In this document: in pieces, positions 43,994 through 51,882 of the stretch
How the letters are laid out: every line of letters begins with the position of its first letter
How positions within the stretch are numbered: the first letter of the stretch is position 1
Assembly (NCBI GenBank): GCA_937907455.1
Contig: CALESQ010000106.1
Coordinates: 1-64,000 of the forward strand
Direction: 5' to 3'
Origin: an uncultured Caldilineales bacterium
GTDB lineage: Bacteria; Chloroflexota; Anaerolineae; JAAEKA01
Length of the DNA: 64,000 nt
Notes under the pieces: generated by a model
What the model was told of the DNA's origin: nothing
The model's input: only the letters and a program-made list of their open reading frames with translations
The model's database searches: none
Position numbers and translations under genes: made by a program

Positions 43994-44959
43994 ATGACCC
44001 TGCCTGTTTCCATCGTCGCCCTGGCCGGTGGCGTAGGTGGTGCCAAACTGGCTACCGGCCTGTACCACCTGCTGAGCGAGCGACTCAGCGTGGTGGTGAA
44101 CACTGGTGACGATTTCCAGCACTGGGGCCTCAGCATCAGCCCTGACCTGGACACAGTGCTGTATAATTTGGCCGACATCCACAATCCAGCCACCGGCTGG
44201 GGCCTGGCCGACGAAACGCATCAGGCGCTGGTGATGATGCAGCGCTACGGCGCGGCCGGTTGGTTCAGCCTGGGCGACCGCGACCTGGCTACCCACCTGT
44301 TGCGCACGGAAAAATTGGCCGCAGGGGCAACCTTGACCGCGGTCATGGCAGAATTACGCGCCGCACTGGGCATCGGCGCGGCATTGCTGCCCATGTCTGA
44401 TCAGCCAGTGCGCACGCTGGTACACAGCGACGAGGGCGTACTGCCTTTTCAGCGTTATTTTGTGCAGCGACGCTGCGAGCCGCGGCTGCTGAGCCTGGAA
44501 TTCTCCGGCATCGAGGCTGCTCGGCCCACGCCGCAGGTGCTGGCCGCCCTGGATCGCGCCGCGGCGGTGATCCTCTGCCCCAGCAACCCCTACCTGAGTC
44601 TGGACCCGATTTTGCTGCTGCCCGGCCTGGCTGAAAGGCTGCGGGCATTTCGCGGGCCGGTGCTGGCCGTGTCACCCATCGTCGGCGGGCAGGCGCTGAA
44701 AGGTCCGGCGGCCAAAATTATGGCCGAGCTGGGCGTAGAGGTTTCCCCGGTGGCCGTGGCCCGGCACATTCAAACACGCATCCGTCTTGATGGCTTCGTG
44801 CTGGATACGCTGGATGCAGCCCACGCCGAGGCGATAGCTGCGTTGGGCATCACCCCGCTGGTGACGGATACGGTAATGGGTGATCTGGCAAGCAAAGAGC
44901 GGCTAGCACTGGCCGCGCTGACATTCTGTGCCGACCTGCGTCCCCCCGCACCACTCTGA
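43994..44959 (+). CDS. cofD: 2-phospho-L-lactate transferase (F420 biosynthesis)
   Basis: The 321-aa protein starts VSIVALAGGVGGAKLATGL, the CofD glycine-rich signature, with VVNTGDDFQHWGLSISPDLDTVLY, GDRDLATHLLRT and SNPYLSLDPIL. It joins phospholactyl or phosphoenolpyruvyl-GPP to Fo in coenzyme F420 synthesis. The cofE gene lies 17 kb away at 61777. ATG 43994 is supported by the signature; the long in-frame upstream reading lies within the cytochrome b5-like gene in another frame. Confidence 0.95.
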   Translation: MTLPVSIVALAGGVGGAKLATGLYHLLSERLSVVVNTGDDFQHWGLSISPDLDTVLYNLADIHNPATGWGLADETHQALVMMQRYGAAGWFSLGDRDLATHLLRTEKLAAGATLTAVMAELRAALGIGAALLPMSDQPVRTLVHSDEGVLPFQRYFVQRRCEPRLLSLEFSGIEAARPTPQVLAALDRAAAVILCPSNPYLSLDPILLLPGLAERLRAFRGPVLAVSPIVGGQALKGPAAKIMAELGVEVSPVAVARHIQTRIRLDGFVLDTLDAAHAEAIAALGITPLVTDTVMGDLASKERLALAALTFCADLRPPAPL

Positions 44960-44995
44960 TCGGCGCACGCTACTGGTTGATCTGCAAAAACCGCT

Positions 44996-46195
44996 ATGGC
45001 TACTCTATCTGAAATTCAAACCTTGCTGCGCGCGGAGCAATTGGACGGCTGGTTGCTGTTCGATTTTCGCGGCATGAACCCCATCGCCGCGGCCATTGCC
45101 CCGCTGCCACCGCACGCGATTTTTAGTCGCCGCTGGGCCTACTGGATCCCCGCACAGGGCGAACCGCAATGGCTGGTGCATGCCATCGAGCTGGCCCCCT
45201 TCCACGATCTGCCTACACCACCGCGCAGCTATGTGCGCTGGGGCGAGCTTGCAGCACAGCTTGCGGCGTTGCTGGGCGACGCGCACCGTATCGCCATGGA
45301 GTATTCCCCGCGCGGGGCGATTCCCTACGTCAGCCGTGTAGACGCAGGCACGCTGGAACTGGTGCGCGGGCTGGGCGTGGAGGTGGTCACCTCTGCCAAT
45401 CTGGTGCAGGCGGTGGAAGCGCGACTGACATCGGAGCAAATCGCCGGACATCGCCGCGCCGCGGCTGCGCTGCTGCAAATCAAAGATGCGGCTTTTGCGC
45501 ACGTTGCCGAGGCACTGGCCGCGGGCCAACGCATCACCGAATACAGCGTGCAGCAATGGATTGACGCGCGCCTGGCCGAAGCCGGGTTGGAGGCAGATCA
45601 CGGCGCGCTGGTGGCAGTCAACGCGCACGCAGCCGATCCGCATTACTTGCCCACCGCCCGGCATCACGCGGCCATCACGCCGGGCGACTTCCTGCTGCTG
45701 GACCTGTGGGCGCGCGAAGACAGCCAACCGAATGCAATCATGGGCGACATTACCTGGGTGGCGCTGTGCGCTGACCGCGTACCCAGGCGCTATCAGCACA
45801 TCGCCGACATTGTGGCCGATGCACGCGATGCAGCCGTGGCCTATATCGAAACTGAGATGGCCGCAGGCCACGCTGTGCGCGGCTGTGACGTGGATGATGT
45901 ATGCCGCAGCGTGATTGAGCGCGCCGGCTATGGCCCCTACTTTATCCACCGCACCGGCCATTCGCTGGGCCACGAAGGCCACGGCAACGGTGCGCATCTG
46001 GATAACCTGGAAACGCACGACACGCGTGTGTTGCTGCCCGACACCGCCTTCACCATCGAACCGGGCATCTATCTGCCGGGCGATTTTGGCGTGCGCCTGG
46101 AAATTGACGTGCTAGTCACCGCGCACGGCATCGAAATCACCACCCTGCCTTTGCAGCGGGAAATCGTGGCGCTGTGCAGGGAAACAGGTACATAG
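44996..46195 (+). CDS. M24-family metallopeptidase (Xaa-Pro aminopeptidase type)
   Basis: The 399-aa protein has a creatinase-like N-terminal domain and a pita-bread catalytic domain. Metal ligands are recognisable in LLLDLWARED and IMGDITW (the two Asp), GHSLGHEGHGNG (His), and FTIEPGIY and VRLEIDVLV (the two Glu). It should cleave X-Pro or related peptides in the cytoplasm. A family member of this length is usual. The stop lies at the edge of a satellite-rich spacer. Confidence 0.88.
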   Translation: MATLSEIQTLLRAEQLDGWLLFDFRGMNPIAAAIAPLPPHAIFSRRWAYWIPAQGEPQWLVHAIELAPFHDLPTPPRSYVRWGELAAQLAALLGDAHRIAMEYSPRGAIPYVSRVDAGTLELVRGLGVEVVTSANLVQAVEARLTSEQIAGHRRAAAALLQIKDAAFAHVAEALAAGQRITEYSVQQWIDARLAEAGLEADHGALVAVNAHAADPHYLPTARHHAAITPGDFLLLDLWAREDSQPNAIMGDITWVALCADRVPRRYQHIADIVADARDAAVAYIETEMAAGHAVRGCDVDDVCRSVIERAGYGPYFIHRTGHSLGHEGHGNGAHLDNLETHDTRVLLPDTAFTIEPGIYLPGDFGVRLEIDVLVTAHGIEITTLPLQREIVALCRETGT

Positions 46196-46556
46196 GTACA
46201 CAGGTATACAGGTACACAGGTATACAGGTATACAAGTACACAGGTATACAGGTAGACAGGTATACAGGTACACAGGTAGACAGGTAGACAAGGGCTAACT
46301 CCTTGTCTACTTGTCTACTTCCCTACTTGTCTACTTGTCTACTTCCCTACTTGTCTACTTGTCTACTTCCCTCCTTGTCTACTTGTCTACTTCCCTACTT
46401 CCCTACTTGTCTACTTGTCTACTTGTCTACTTCCCTACTTCCCTACTTGTCTACTTCCCTCCTTGTCTCCTTGTCTACTTGTCTACTTGTATACTTCCCT
46501 CCTTGTCTACTTGTATACTTCCCTCCTTGTCTACTTGTCTACTTCCCTCCTTCCCC
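46196..46556. repeat. 361-bp satellite spacer (GGTAxACA then CTTGTCTACTT)
   Basis: The left part (46196-46290) is iterated GGTATACA/GGTACACA/GGTAGACA. The right part (46300-46550) has about 17 GTCTAC words separated by TT, TTCCCTACTT or TTCCCTCC. The two halves are roughly inverted (GTAGACAAG against CTTGTCTAC). No real gene is present; open frames here encode only Ser/Leu/Thr-rich repeats. Confidence 0.92.
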
Positions 46557-47294
46557 ATGTCCTTACCAACCATTGCCCTTTTCATTACCTGCGTAGCCGA
46601 TTTGTATCGCCCGGAGACGGGCGAGGCGACGGTGGCGCTGCTGGAACAGCATGGCGCGCGCGTAGAGTTTCCCGCGGCGCAAACCTGCTGCGGCGCACAT
46701 GCCTGGCAAGCCGGCTGGCGGCAGGAGGCACTTGATCTGGCTAAACGCTGGATCGGCATTTTCGAGCCGTTCGCGCTGATCGTGGCGCCTTCGCCGATGT
46801 GCGTAGCCCATGTGCGGCAAGAGATGCCGCGGCTGCTGGCCGGTGATGCCGATTGGCAGCGCCGCGCCGAAGCCGTAGCCGCGCGCACACTGGAGCTGAG
46901 CGAGTTTCTGCATCGCCACGCCGATTCTGCCGCCCCTGTTGCTACTTTTCACGGCAAGTTGGTTTATCAGCCAGCGTGCCAGCATCTGCGTACTCTGGAC
47001 AGCGATGCCGAGGCACAGGCGCTGCTAGAGCAGGTTGCCGGCGCGCAGAGAGTTCCGCTGGCCGACAGCGAAGCCTGCTGCGGCTTTGGCGGTTTGCTCC
47101 CCGTGCGCCAACCGCAGATCGCTGCGGCTATGGCTGACCGTAAAGCACACGCCATTGAAACCAGCAACGCCGATCTAGTGGTTTGCAGCGAACCGGGCTG
47201 CGTGCTGCATATGGCCGAGGGATTAAAGCGGCGCGACAGCACCTGCCGCGCCGTGCATCTGGCTGAGTTGCTAGCGGGGCAAATCAATGAATGA
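46557..47294 (+). CDS. LutA/LldE-like (Fe-S)-binding CCG-domain protein
   Basis: The 245-aa protein has two cysteine-rich CCG domains: TCCGAHAWQAGW in the first half and ACCGFGGLLPVRQ in the second, with YQPACQHLRTL and CSEPGCVLHM. This matches LutA of the LutABC lactate-oxidation complex. No LutB or LutC genes lie next to it, so its partner is unknown. ATG 46557 follows the satellite; longer in-frame readings run into low-complexity repeat. It overlaps the next gene by 8 bp. Confidence 0.88.
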   Translation: MSLPTIALFITCVADLYRPETGEATVALLEQHGARVEFPAAQTCCGAHAWQAGWRQEALDLAKRWIGIFEPFALIVAPSPMCVAHVRQEMPRLLAGDADWQRRAEAVAARTLELSEFLHRHADSAAPVATFHGKLVYQPACQHLRTLDSDAEAQALLEQVAGAQRVPLADSEACCGFGGLLPVRQPQIAAAMADRKAHAIETSNADLVVCSEPGCVLHMAEGLKRRDSTCRAVHLAELLAGQINE

Positions 47295-47634
47295 ATTGTT
47301 TTGGGGCAACCTCGATCAACTCGTAGCGGCCAGCAAAATCATCATAGATCGCCCGGCAGGCTCAACTCACCCGCGCTGGGCGACTGTGGTTTACCCGTTG
47401 GATTACGGCTATCTGGCGGGCACTTCGGCGGGTGACGGCGACGGCATTGACGTGTGGTTGGGCAGCCTGCCAGAGCGGGCGCTGATCGGCATCGTCTGCA
47501 CCGCGGACATATCGAAACGGGATGCAGAAATCAAGCTGCTGCTGGGCTGCACCTGCGAAGAAATTGCCCTAATCCCAACATTTCTGAACGGGCACGGCCT
47601 GGGCTGCGTGGTCATCCTGCGACCTGCCGCGTAG
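47287..47634 (+). CDS. Small inorganic-pyrophosphatase-like protein
   Basis: The 115-aa protein is shorter than family I pyrophosphatases (~175 aa). It keeps IDRPAGSTHPRW, VVYPLDYGYLAGT and the metal-binding GDGDGIDV (Asp triad), and DISKRDAEIKLLLGCT near the second Asp pair. The C-terminal part of normal PPases is missing. It may be a diverged phosphohydrolase; pyrophosphatase activity is uncertain. The 8-bp overlap with the LutA-like gene implies coupling. Confidence 0.75.
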   Translation: MNELFWGNLDQLVAASKIIIDRPAGSTHPRWATVVYPLDYGYLAGTSAGDGDGIDVWLGSLPERALIGIVCTADISKRDAEIKLLLGCTCEEIALIPTFLNGHGLGCVVILRPAA

Positions 47635-47762
47635 TTTTAAACCAATGTAACGGTCAAGCCAGCAAAAGCCATAAAGTGCATTACAGCTCGGCCAAAGATG
47701 AGCCATAGGCAGATACATTTTTATTCTGTAGTACGCCGTTACGAGTTACTTTCGAGGTTCCC

Positions 47763-48986
47763 ATGACCCCATTTCCCCTCCCCGCCGGTTTTCATTTCAC
47801 CGGTGTGCCCTGCGGCATCAAGCCGCACACCGCGGCCTACGGCGCGGGTCAGGACGCAGCACAGCCGCTCGATCTGGCGCTGGTGTTCAGTGATGCACCC
47901 TGCCAGGCCGCGGGCGTATTCACACAAAATCGCTTTCCTGCCGCGCCGGTGGTCTATGACCGCGCCCTGTTGCAGGCCAACGCCACCGCGCTGCGGGCAG
48001 TCGTCATCAACGCTGGCAACGCCAATGCCTGCACCGGCGAGCAAGGACTGGCCGACACCGCGCGCAGCGCCGCGTGGCTGGAGGCTGCGCTGGGGCTGCC
48101 CGCTCACTCCGCGCTGGTGATGTCCACCGGCGTGATCGGCCTGCCGCTGCCGATGGACAAGATCGAGGCGGGCATTGCCGCGGCCGCGACGCACCTGCGC
48201 GCAAACGACACCGCGGACGGCCTGAATCTGGCCGCGCACGCCATTATGACCACTGACACGCGGCCCAAGCTGGCTGCGCAGCGGGTGGGGCCGGCCACGC
48301 TGCTCGGCATTGCCAAGGGCGCGGCCATGATCCATCCCAACATGGCGACCATGCTTGGCGTGCTTGTCACCGACGCTGCGCTGGACGCCGCCACCCTGCA
48401 CGCGCTGTTGCGCGGCGCGGTGGAGCGCAGCTTCAACGCTATCACGGTGGATGGCGACACCAGCACCAACGACACCGTGCTGCTGCTGGCGAACGGCGCG
48501 GCCGGGCCGGTGGACACGGACGCCTTCGCCGCGGCCCTTGCCGCAGTTTGCACCGACCTGGCGCAGCAGATCGTGCGCGACGCGGAAGGCGCCACCAAGT
48601 TCATCACGGTTCGCGTTACCGGCGCGACGACAGCCGCCGACGCGCGGCAGGTGGCGCAGACCATCGCCACCTCGTCGCTGGTGAAGACCGCGGTGTACGG
48701 CGGCGACCCCAACTGGGGGCGCGTGCTGGCCGCGGCGGGCCGCAGCGGTGTGGCGCTCGATCCACAGCAGTGCGCGCTTTGGTTCGCCGGTGATGGCGGC
48801 GCACCCTATCAAACCGTGGCGCAGGGCGTGCCGTGTGCCTACGACGAAAGCGTGGCCGCGGCGATTTTTGCCTGCCAGGAACTGGAAATTCACCTCGATT
48901 TGGGCGCTGGCACAGCCGAAGCGACGCTGTGGACCAGCGACCTGACCCATGACTACGTGTCGCTCAATGCGCATTATCGGACGTAG
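47763..48986 (+). CDS. argJ: Bifunctional ornithine acetyltransferase/N-acetylglutamate synthase
   Basis: The 407-aa protein recycles the acetyl group between N-acetylornithine and glutamate in arginine synthesis. STGVIGLPLPMDKI, the autocleavage region KGAAMIHPNMATMLGV with nucleophile Thr196, TVDGDTSTNDTVLLLANG and VYGGDPNWGRVLAAAGRSG are all present. Length is usual. argH lies 3 kb downstream with unrelated genes between. No ARG-box-like palindrome is evident in the 130-bp leader. Confidence 0.97.
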   Translation: MTPFPLPAGFHFTGVPCGIKPHTAAYGAGQDAAQPLDLALVFSDAPCQAAGVFTQNRFPAAPVVYDRALLQANATALRAVVINAGNANACTGEQGLADTARSAAWLEAALGLPAHSALVMSTGVIGLPLPMDKIEAGIAAAATHLRANDTADGLNLAAHAIMTTDTRPKLAAQRVGPATLLGIAKGAAMIHPNMATMLGVLVTDAALDAATLHALLRGAVERSFNAITVDGDTSTNDTVLLLANGAAGPVDTDAFAAALAAVCTDLAQQIVRDAEGATKFITVRVTGATTAADARQVAQTIATSSLVKTAVYGGDPNWGRVLAAAGRSGVALDPQQCALWFAGDGGAPYQTVAQGVPCAYDESVAAAIFACQELEIHLDLGAGTAEATLWTSDLTHDYVSLNAHYRT

Positions 48987-48989
48987 GAG

Positions 48990-49060
48990 GAGGGCAGGCA
49001 AGGGTTGGCAGATTGGTAGGCTGGTAGATTGGTACACAGGTAAACAAGTAGACAAGGTGA
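48990..49060 (+). repeat. GGTAGATTGGTACACAGG-type satellite
   Basis: A short tract of GGTAGGCTGG, GGTAGATTGG, GGTACACAGG and AAGTAGACAAGG words before the aldo/keto reductase gene, of the same family as 46196-46290. Confidence 0.7.
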
Positions 49061-49110
49061 TGCTGTCTGTCACCCCCGTCACCCTGTCATCTTCCCCTCA
49101 GGAGTAACCC

Positions 49111-50073
49111 ATGGACTATCGTAATCTAGGCCGCACAGGCCTGAAAGTGAGCGAACTCTGTCTCGGCACCATGCAATGGGGCTGGACTGCTGACGAGGCG
49201 ACTGCGTTCGCGATAATGGATGCCTTTGTCGAGGCGGGCGGCAACTTCATTGACACCGCCGACATCTATTCGCGCTGGGCACCGGGCAACCCCGGCGGTA
49301 TCTCTGAAGAGATTATCGGCCGCTGGATGCAGGCGCGCGGCAACCGTCGCCAGATTGTGCTGGCGACCAAAGTACGCGGAGTGATGTGGCCCGGGCCGAA
49401 CGGTGAAGGCCTCAGCCGCGGCCACATCATGGCCGCAGCCGAAGACAGCCTGCGTCGGCTGCAAACCGATGTCATTGACCTCTACCAAACCCACTGGTTC
49501 GATACGGCCACCCCCATCGAAGAAACCATGAGCGCCCTGGATGATCTGGTGCGGCAGGGCAAGGCGCGCTACGTGGGCTGCTCCAACTACCCGGCTTGGC
49601 GGCTAACCAAAGCCTTGTGGGCCAGCGACAAACTGCATCTGGCGCGCTACGACACGCTGCAACCGCACTACAGCCTGGTACATCGCGCCGAGTTCGAGCG
49701 CGAGCTAAAACCGCTGTGCGAAGAGGAAGGGATCGGCGTGATTCCCTATAGCCCGCTGGCTGGCGGCTTCCTCACCGGCAAGTATCGCCGCGGCGAGGAA
49801 AGCCCGGCTACCCCACGCGCGGGAAGCATTCAGCATCGCTACCTCAACGACAAGGGCTACTCAGTAGTCGAGGCGCTGGAGAAACTCGGCCAGGCGCGCG
49901 GCAAAAGCATTGCGCAGATGGCATTGGCCTGGCAACTCAGCCAGCCGGTGATCAGTGCGCCGATTATTGGGGCCAACTCTGTCGAGCAGCTTAACGAAAG
50001 CCTGGGCGCGGTGGGGTTGCGCCTGACCGATGCGGAGATGCAGGCACTGGACGCCGCAAGCGCGTGGGCGTAG
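49111..50073 (+). CDS. Aldo/keto reductase
   Basis: The 320-aa NADPH-dependent reductase starts MDYRNLGRTGLKVSELCLGTMQWG. It has NFIDTADIYSRW (catalytic Asp, Tyr), the Lys in LATKVRG, the catalytic-pocket QTHWFDTATPIEETM, and IPYSPLAGGFLTGKYRRG. C-terminal PIIGANSVEQLNESLGAVGL binds the cofactor adenosine phosphate. It belongs to the group around YajO/Tas-like or ring-cleaving AKRs; the substrate is unknown. A CAGGAG ribosome binding site precedes the ATG. Confidence 0.92.
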   Translation: MDYRNLGRTGLKVSELCLGTMQWGWTADEATAFAIMDAFVEAGGNFIDTADIYSRWAPGNPGGISEEIIGRWMQARGNRRQIVLATKVRGVMWPGPNGEGLSRGHIMAAAEDSLRRLQTDVIDLYQTHWFDTATPIEETMSALDDLVRQGKARYVGCSNYPAWRLTKALWASDKLHLARYDTLQPHYSLVHRAEFERELKPLCEEEGIGVIPYSPLAGGFLTGKYRRGEESPATPRAGSIQHRYLNDKGYSVVEALEKLGQARGKSIAQMALAWQLSQPVISAPIIGANSVEQLNESLGAVGLRLTDAEMQALDAASAWA

Positions 50074-50096
50074 AGATTCATACCCGAGAAAAGGCA

Positions 50097-51194
50097 ATGA
50101 ACTACCGTTACCTGTTTACACCGGAAATTGTGCGTTTACTGCTGGAGATTGAACAGGCGCGCCAAACGGTGCAAATGACGCCGTTGACGCCCCTGCTTGC
50201 AGAAGCCATGCGTCAACAAGCTCGCCTGCGTGCGACGCACTATTCCACGCGCATTGAGGGCAATCGTCTGACGCTGGCAGAGACCGAAGAGGTTGTCTTG
50301 AGCGGACGCCATTTCCCCGGTCGTGAACGGGATGTACGCGAAGTGCAAAACTATTACCGGGCGCTTAATCGGATCGAACAATGGGCCGATGAGAAAACCG
50401 CGATCACCGAAACGCTGATTCGTCAGCTTCATGCACTGATTTTCACCGGCCCGCGCGCGCGCCCAACGCCCTATCGCGATGGTCAGAACGTCATCCGAGA
50501 TTCGTTGAGTGGAGCCATTATCTACCTGCCACCGCAGGCTTCTGATGTATCAGAGATGATGGCAGATTTGGCAGCCTGGATCGCCAAAGCCGAACAGGAG
50601 CAACTGCCGGCTCCGGTGCTTGCCGGCTTGGTTCACTATCAATTCGTTACCATCCACCCGTTTTACGACGGCAATGGCCGTGTTGCGCGTGCATTGACGA
50701 CCCTGATCCTTTATAAACATCACTACGATTTGGGACGATTCTACAGCCTGGAAGAAGCGTACGCTGAGGATCTGTCAGGCTATTACACTGCGCTGCAAAC
50801 ACATTCCCACCCCAATTACTACGAAGGCCGCGCCGAGGCTGACCTTACCGGCTGGTTGACGTATTTCGTTCGTACGATGGCTGCGGTTTTTAGCAGGGTT
50901 GCCGCGCAGGTAGCTGATCAAACCAGTCATGGTGTGGAGAGCGGAACAGAGCTTCCGCTCTCTCTGGATCGGCGGGCGCGGGCCGTGTTGGCGTTATTCG
51001 CCCGGCAAGAGACCGTCACCAGTGCGGATGTGGCGCGCACGCTGGCGCTTTCGACCCGATCTGCCCGCGATCTGCTGACCGGTTGGGTTGCTGCCAGTTG
51101 GTTGGTGGTGGTTGATCCATCCCGCAAATCGCGGCGTTACGCGTTATCGGCAGAATATCGGCAGTTTATCGGCGGTTTATCGGCAGAAGGGTGA
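50097..51194 (+). CDS. Fic-domain protein (AMP transferase type) with wHTH
   Basis: The 365-aa protein has the Fic core HPFYDGNGRVAR (187-198), with the conserved His as catalytic base and the anion-binding GNGR. An inhibitory helix motif STRIEGN sits at residues 50-56, as in class II Fic proteins that are self-restrained. The C-terminal ~70 residues (RARAVLALFARQETVTSADVARTL...) resemble a winged helix. It probably transfers AMP to a protein, here unknown. ATG 50097 follows AAAAGG; the upstream in-frame ATG overlaps the reductase gene. Confidence 0.9.
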   Translation: MNYRYLFTPEIVRLLLEIEQARQTVQMTPLTPLLAEAMRQQARLRATHYSTRIEGNRLTLAETEEVVLSGRHFPGRERDVREVQNYYRALNRIEQWADEKTAITETLIRQLHALIFTGPRARPTPYRDGQNVIRDSLSGAIIYLPPQASDVSEMMADLAAWIAKAEQEQLPAPVLAGLVHYQFVTIHPFYDGNGRVARALTTLILYKHHYDLGRFYSLEEAYAEDLSGYYTALQTHSHPNYYEGRAEADLTGWLTYFVRTMAAVFSRVAAQVADQTSHGVESGTELPLSLDRRARAVLALFARQETVTSADVARTLALSTRSARDLLTGWVAASWLVVVDPSRKSRRYALSAEYRQFIGGLSAEG

Positions 51195-51239
51195 TGTTGC
51201 GTCCCGACAGAAAACGGGTTGGTTGTGCGCAGGCCGTGA

Positions 51240-51689
51240 TTATGCAACGCGCAGCACGAAGCGCCCCCCTAAGCTCTCCTCCATCCAGTCAATCCACTGC
51301 TGCGCCTGCTCCACCGCACCCAGATGAAAGAGATGCCCGGCGCAGCGACAATCGGATGAACCGAAGCCGGGGATAACCGCCTGCACATGCGCAGCCAATT
51401 CGCTGGCCCAGGCACATTCCAGCCGCGCGGCGCTCACCTGCATCAGCGCGCCGAGCAGTTCAACCTGCGGCAGCAGGAAATCAATGTGCCAATGAGGCTT
51501 CGCCGTGCCGCGCGCGTGCCGTCCGACGCGCGCGGCGAGACCGCCCGGCCCCAGCGCGCTGCCGACATACGCATACAACCCGACGGCAAAGTTGTAATGC
51601 CGCGCGTGGCCAATCGGAAAATCCGTCAGCGCGGGTAAGGTGAACAGCAAGATGTAAGACCCGCCCGCGCGGGGGAGAGCATGGAACAT
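51240..51689 (-). CDS. DUF123 GIY-YIG-like nuclease
   Basis: The 149-aa protein has GGSYILLFTL, GLYAYVGSALGPGGLAARVGRHAR, KPHWHIDFLLP, and IPGFGSSDCRCAGHLFHL. These are hallmarks of the DUF123 family, a GIY-YIG nuclease variant often seen fused to or near endonuclease III. The usual GIY and YIG residues are changed to SYI and AYVG. Role in DNA repair is inferred from the family. It lies on the opposite strand to its neighbours and its stop is ~45 bp from the Fic gene stop. Confidence 0.85.
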   Translation of the reverse strand: MFHALPRAGGSYILLFTLPALTDFPIGHARHYNFAVGLYAYVGSALGPGGLAARVGRHARGTAKPHWHIDFLLPQVELLGALMQVSAARLECAWASELAAHVQAVIPGFGSSDCRCAGHLFHLGAVEQAQQWIDWMEESLGGRFVLRVA

Positions 51690-51770
51690 GGGAAAGATTG
51701 TACCCGCAACGCTGCTGCACGCAAGCTTCCCCGGACAGATTGCACGAATGGGCGGGCAATGGTATCTTTA

Positions 51771-51837
51771 GAATTCGGAAGTGCCCAAAGCATCTTGCGG
51801 CGACGCTTGAGGCGTAACCTGAGCCACTTCCGAATTC
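51771..51837. repeat. Perfect 13-bp inverted repeat upstream of argH
   Basis: GAATTCGGAAGTG (51771-51783) and CACTTCCGAATTC (51825-51837) are inverted around a 41-bp loop. The element ends 45 bp before the argH ATG. It could be an operator, a leader hairpin or a small inserted palindrome. Confidence 0.85.
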
Positions 51838-51882
51838 ACGATAAGCAGTCTTTTACAGCGAATTCCACACCACGAGGACAGT

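Noticed and set aside
46311..46556. N-terminal extension of the LutA-like protein (repeats of Ser/Thr/Leu/Tyr)
   Set aside because: It is an open frame through the pyrimidine-rich satellite. The family starts at 46557 and no ribosome binding site or homology supports the extension.
47635..47762. Riboswitch or ARG box before argJ
   Set aside because: No conserved fold or palindrome is visible beyond a weak 7-bp inverted pair ~80 nt apart.
47739..49082. Minus-strand open frame opposite argJ
   Set aside because: Shadow of argJ, His/Arg/Gly-rich, with no homology or start signal.
50064..50096. N-terminal extension of the Fic gene
   Set aside because: It overlaps the end of the aldo/keto reductase gene; ATG 50097 has a good ribosome binding site.
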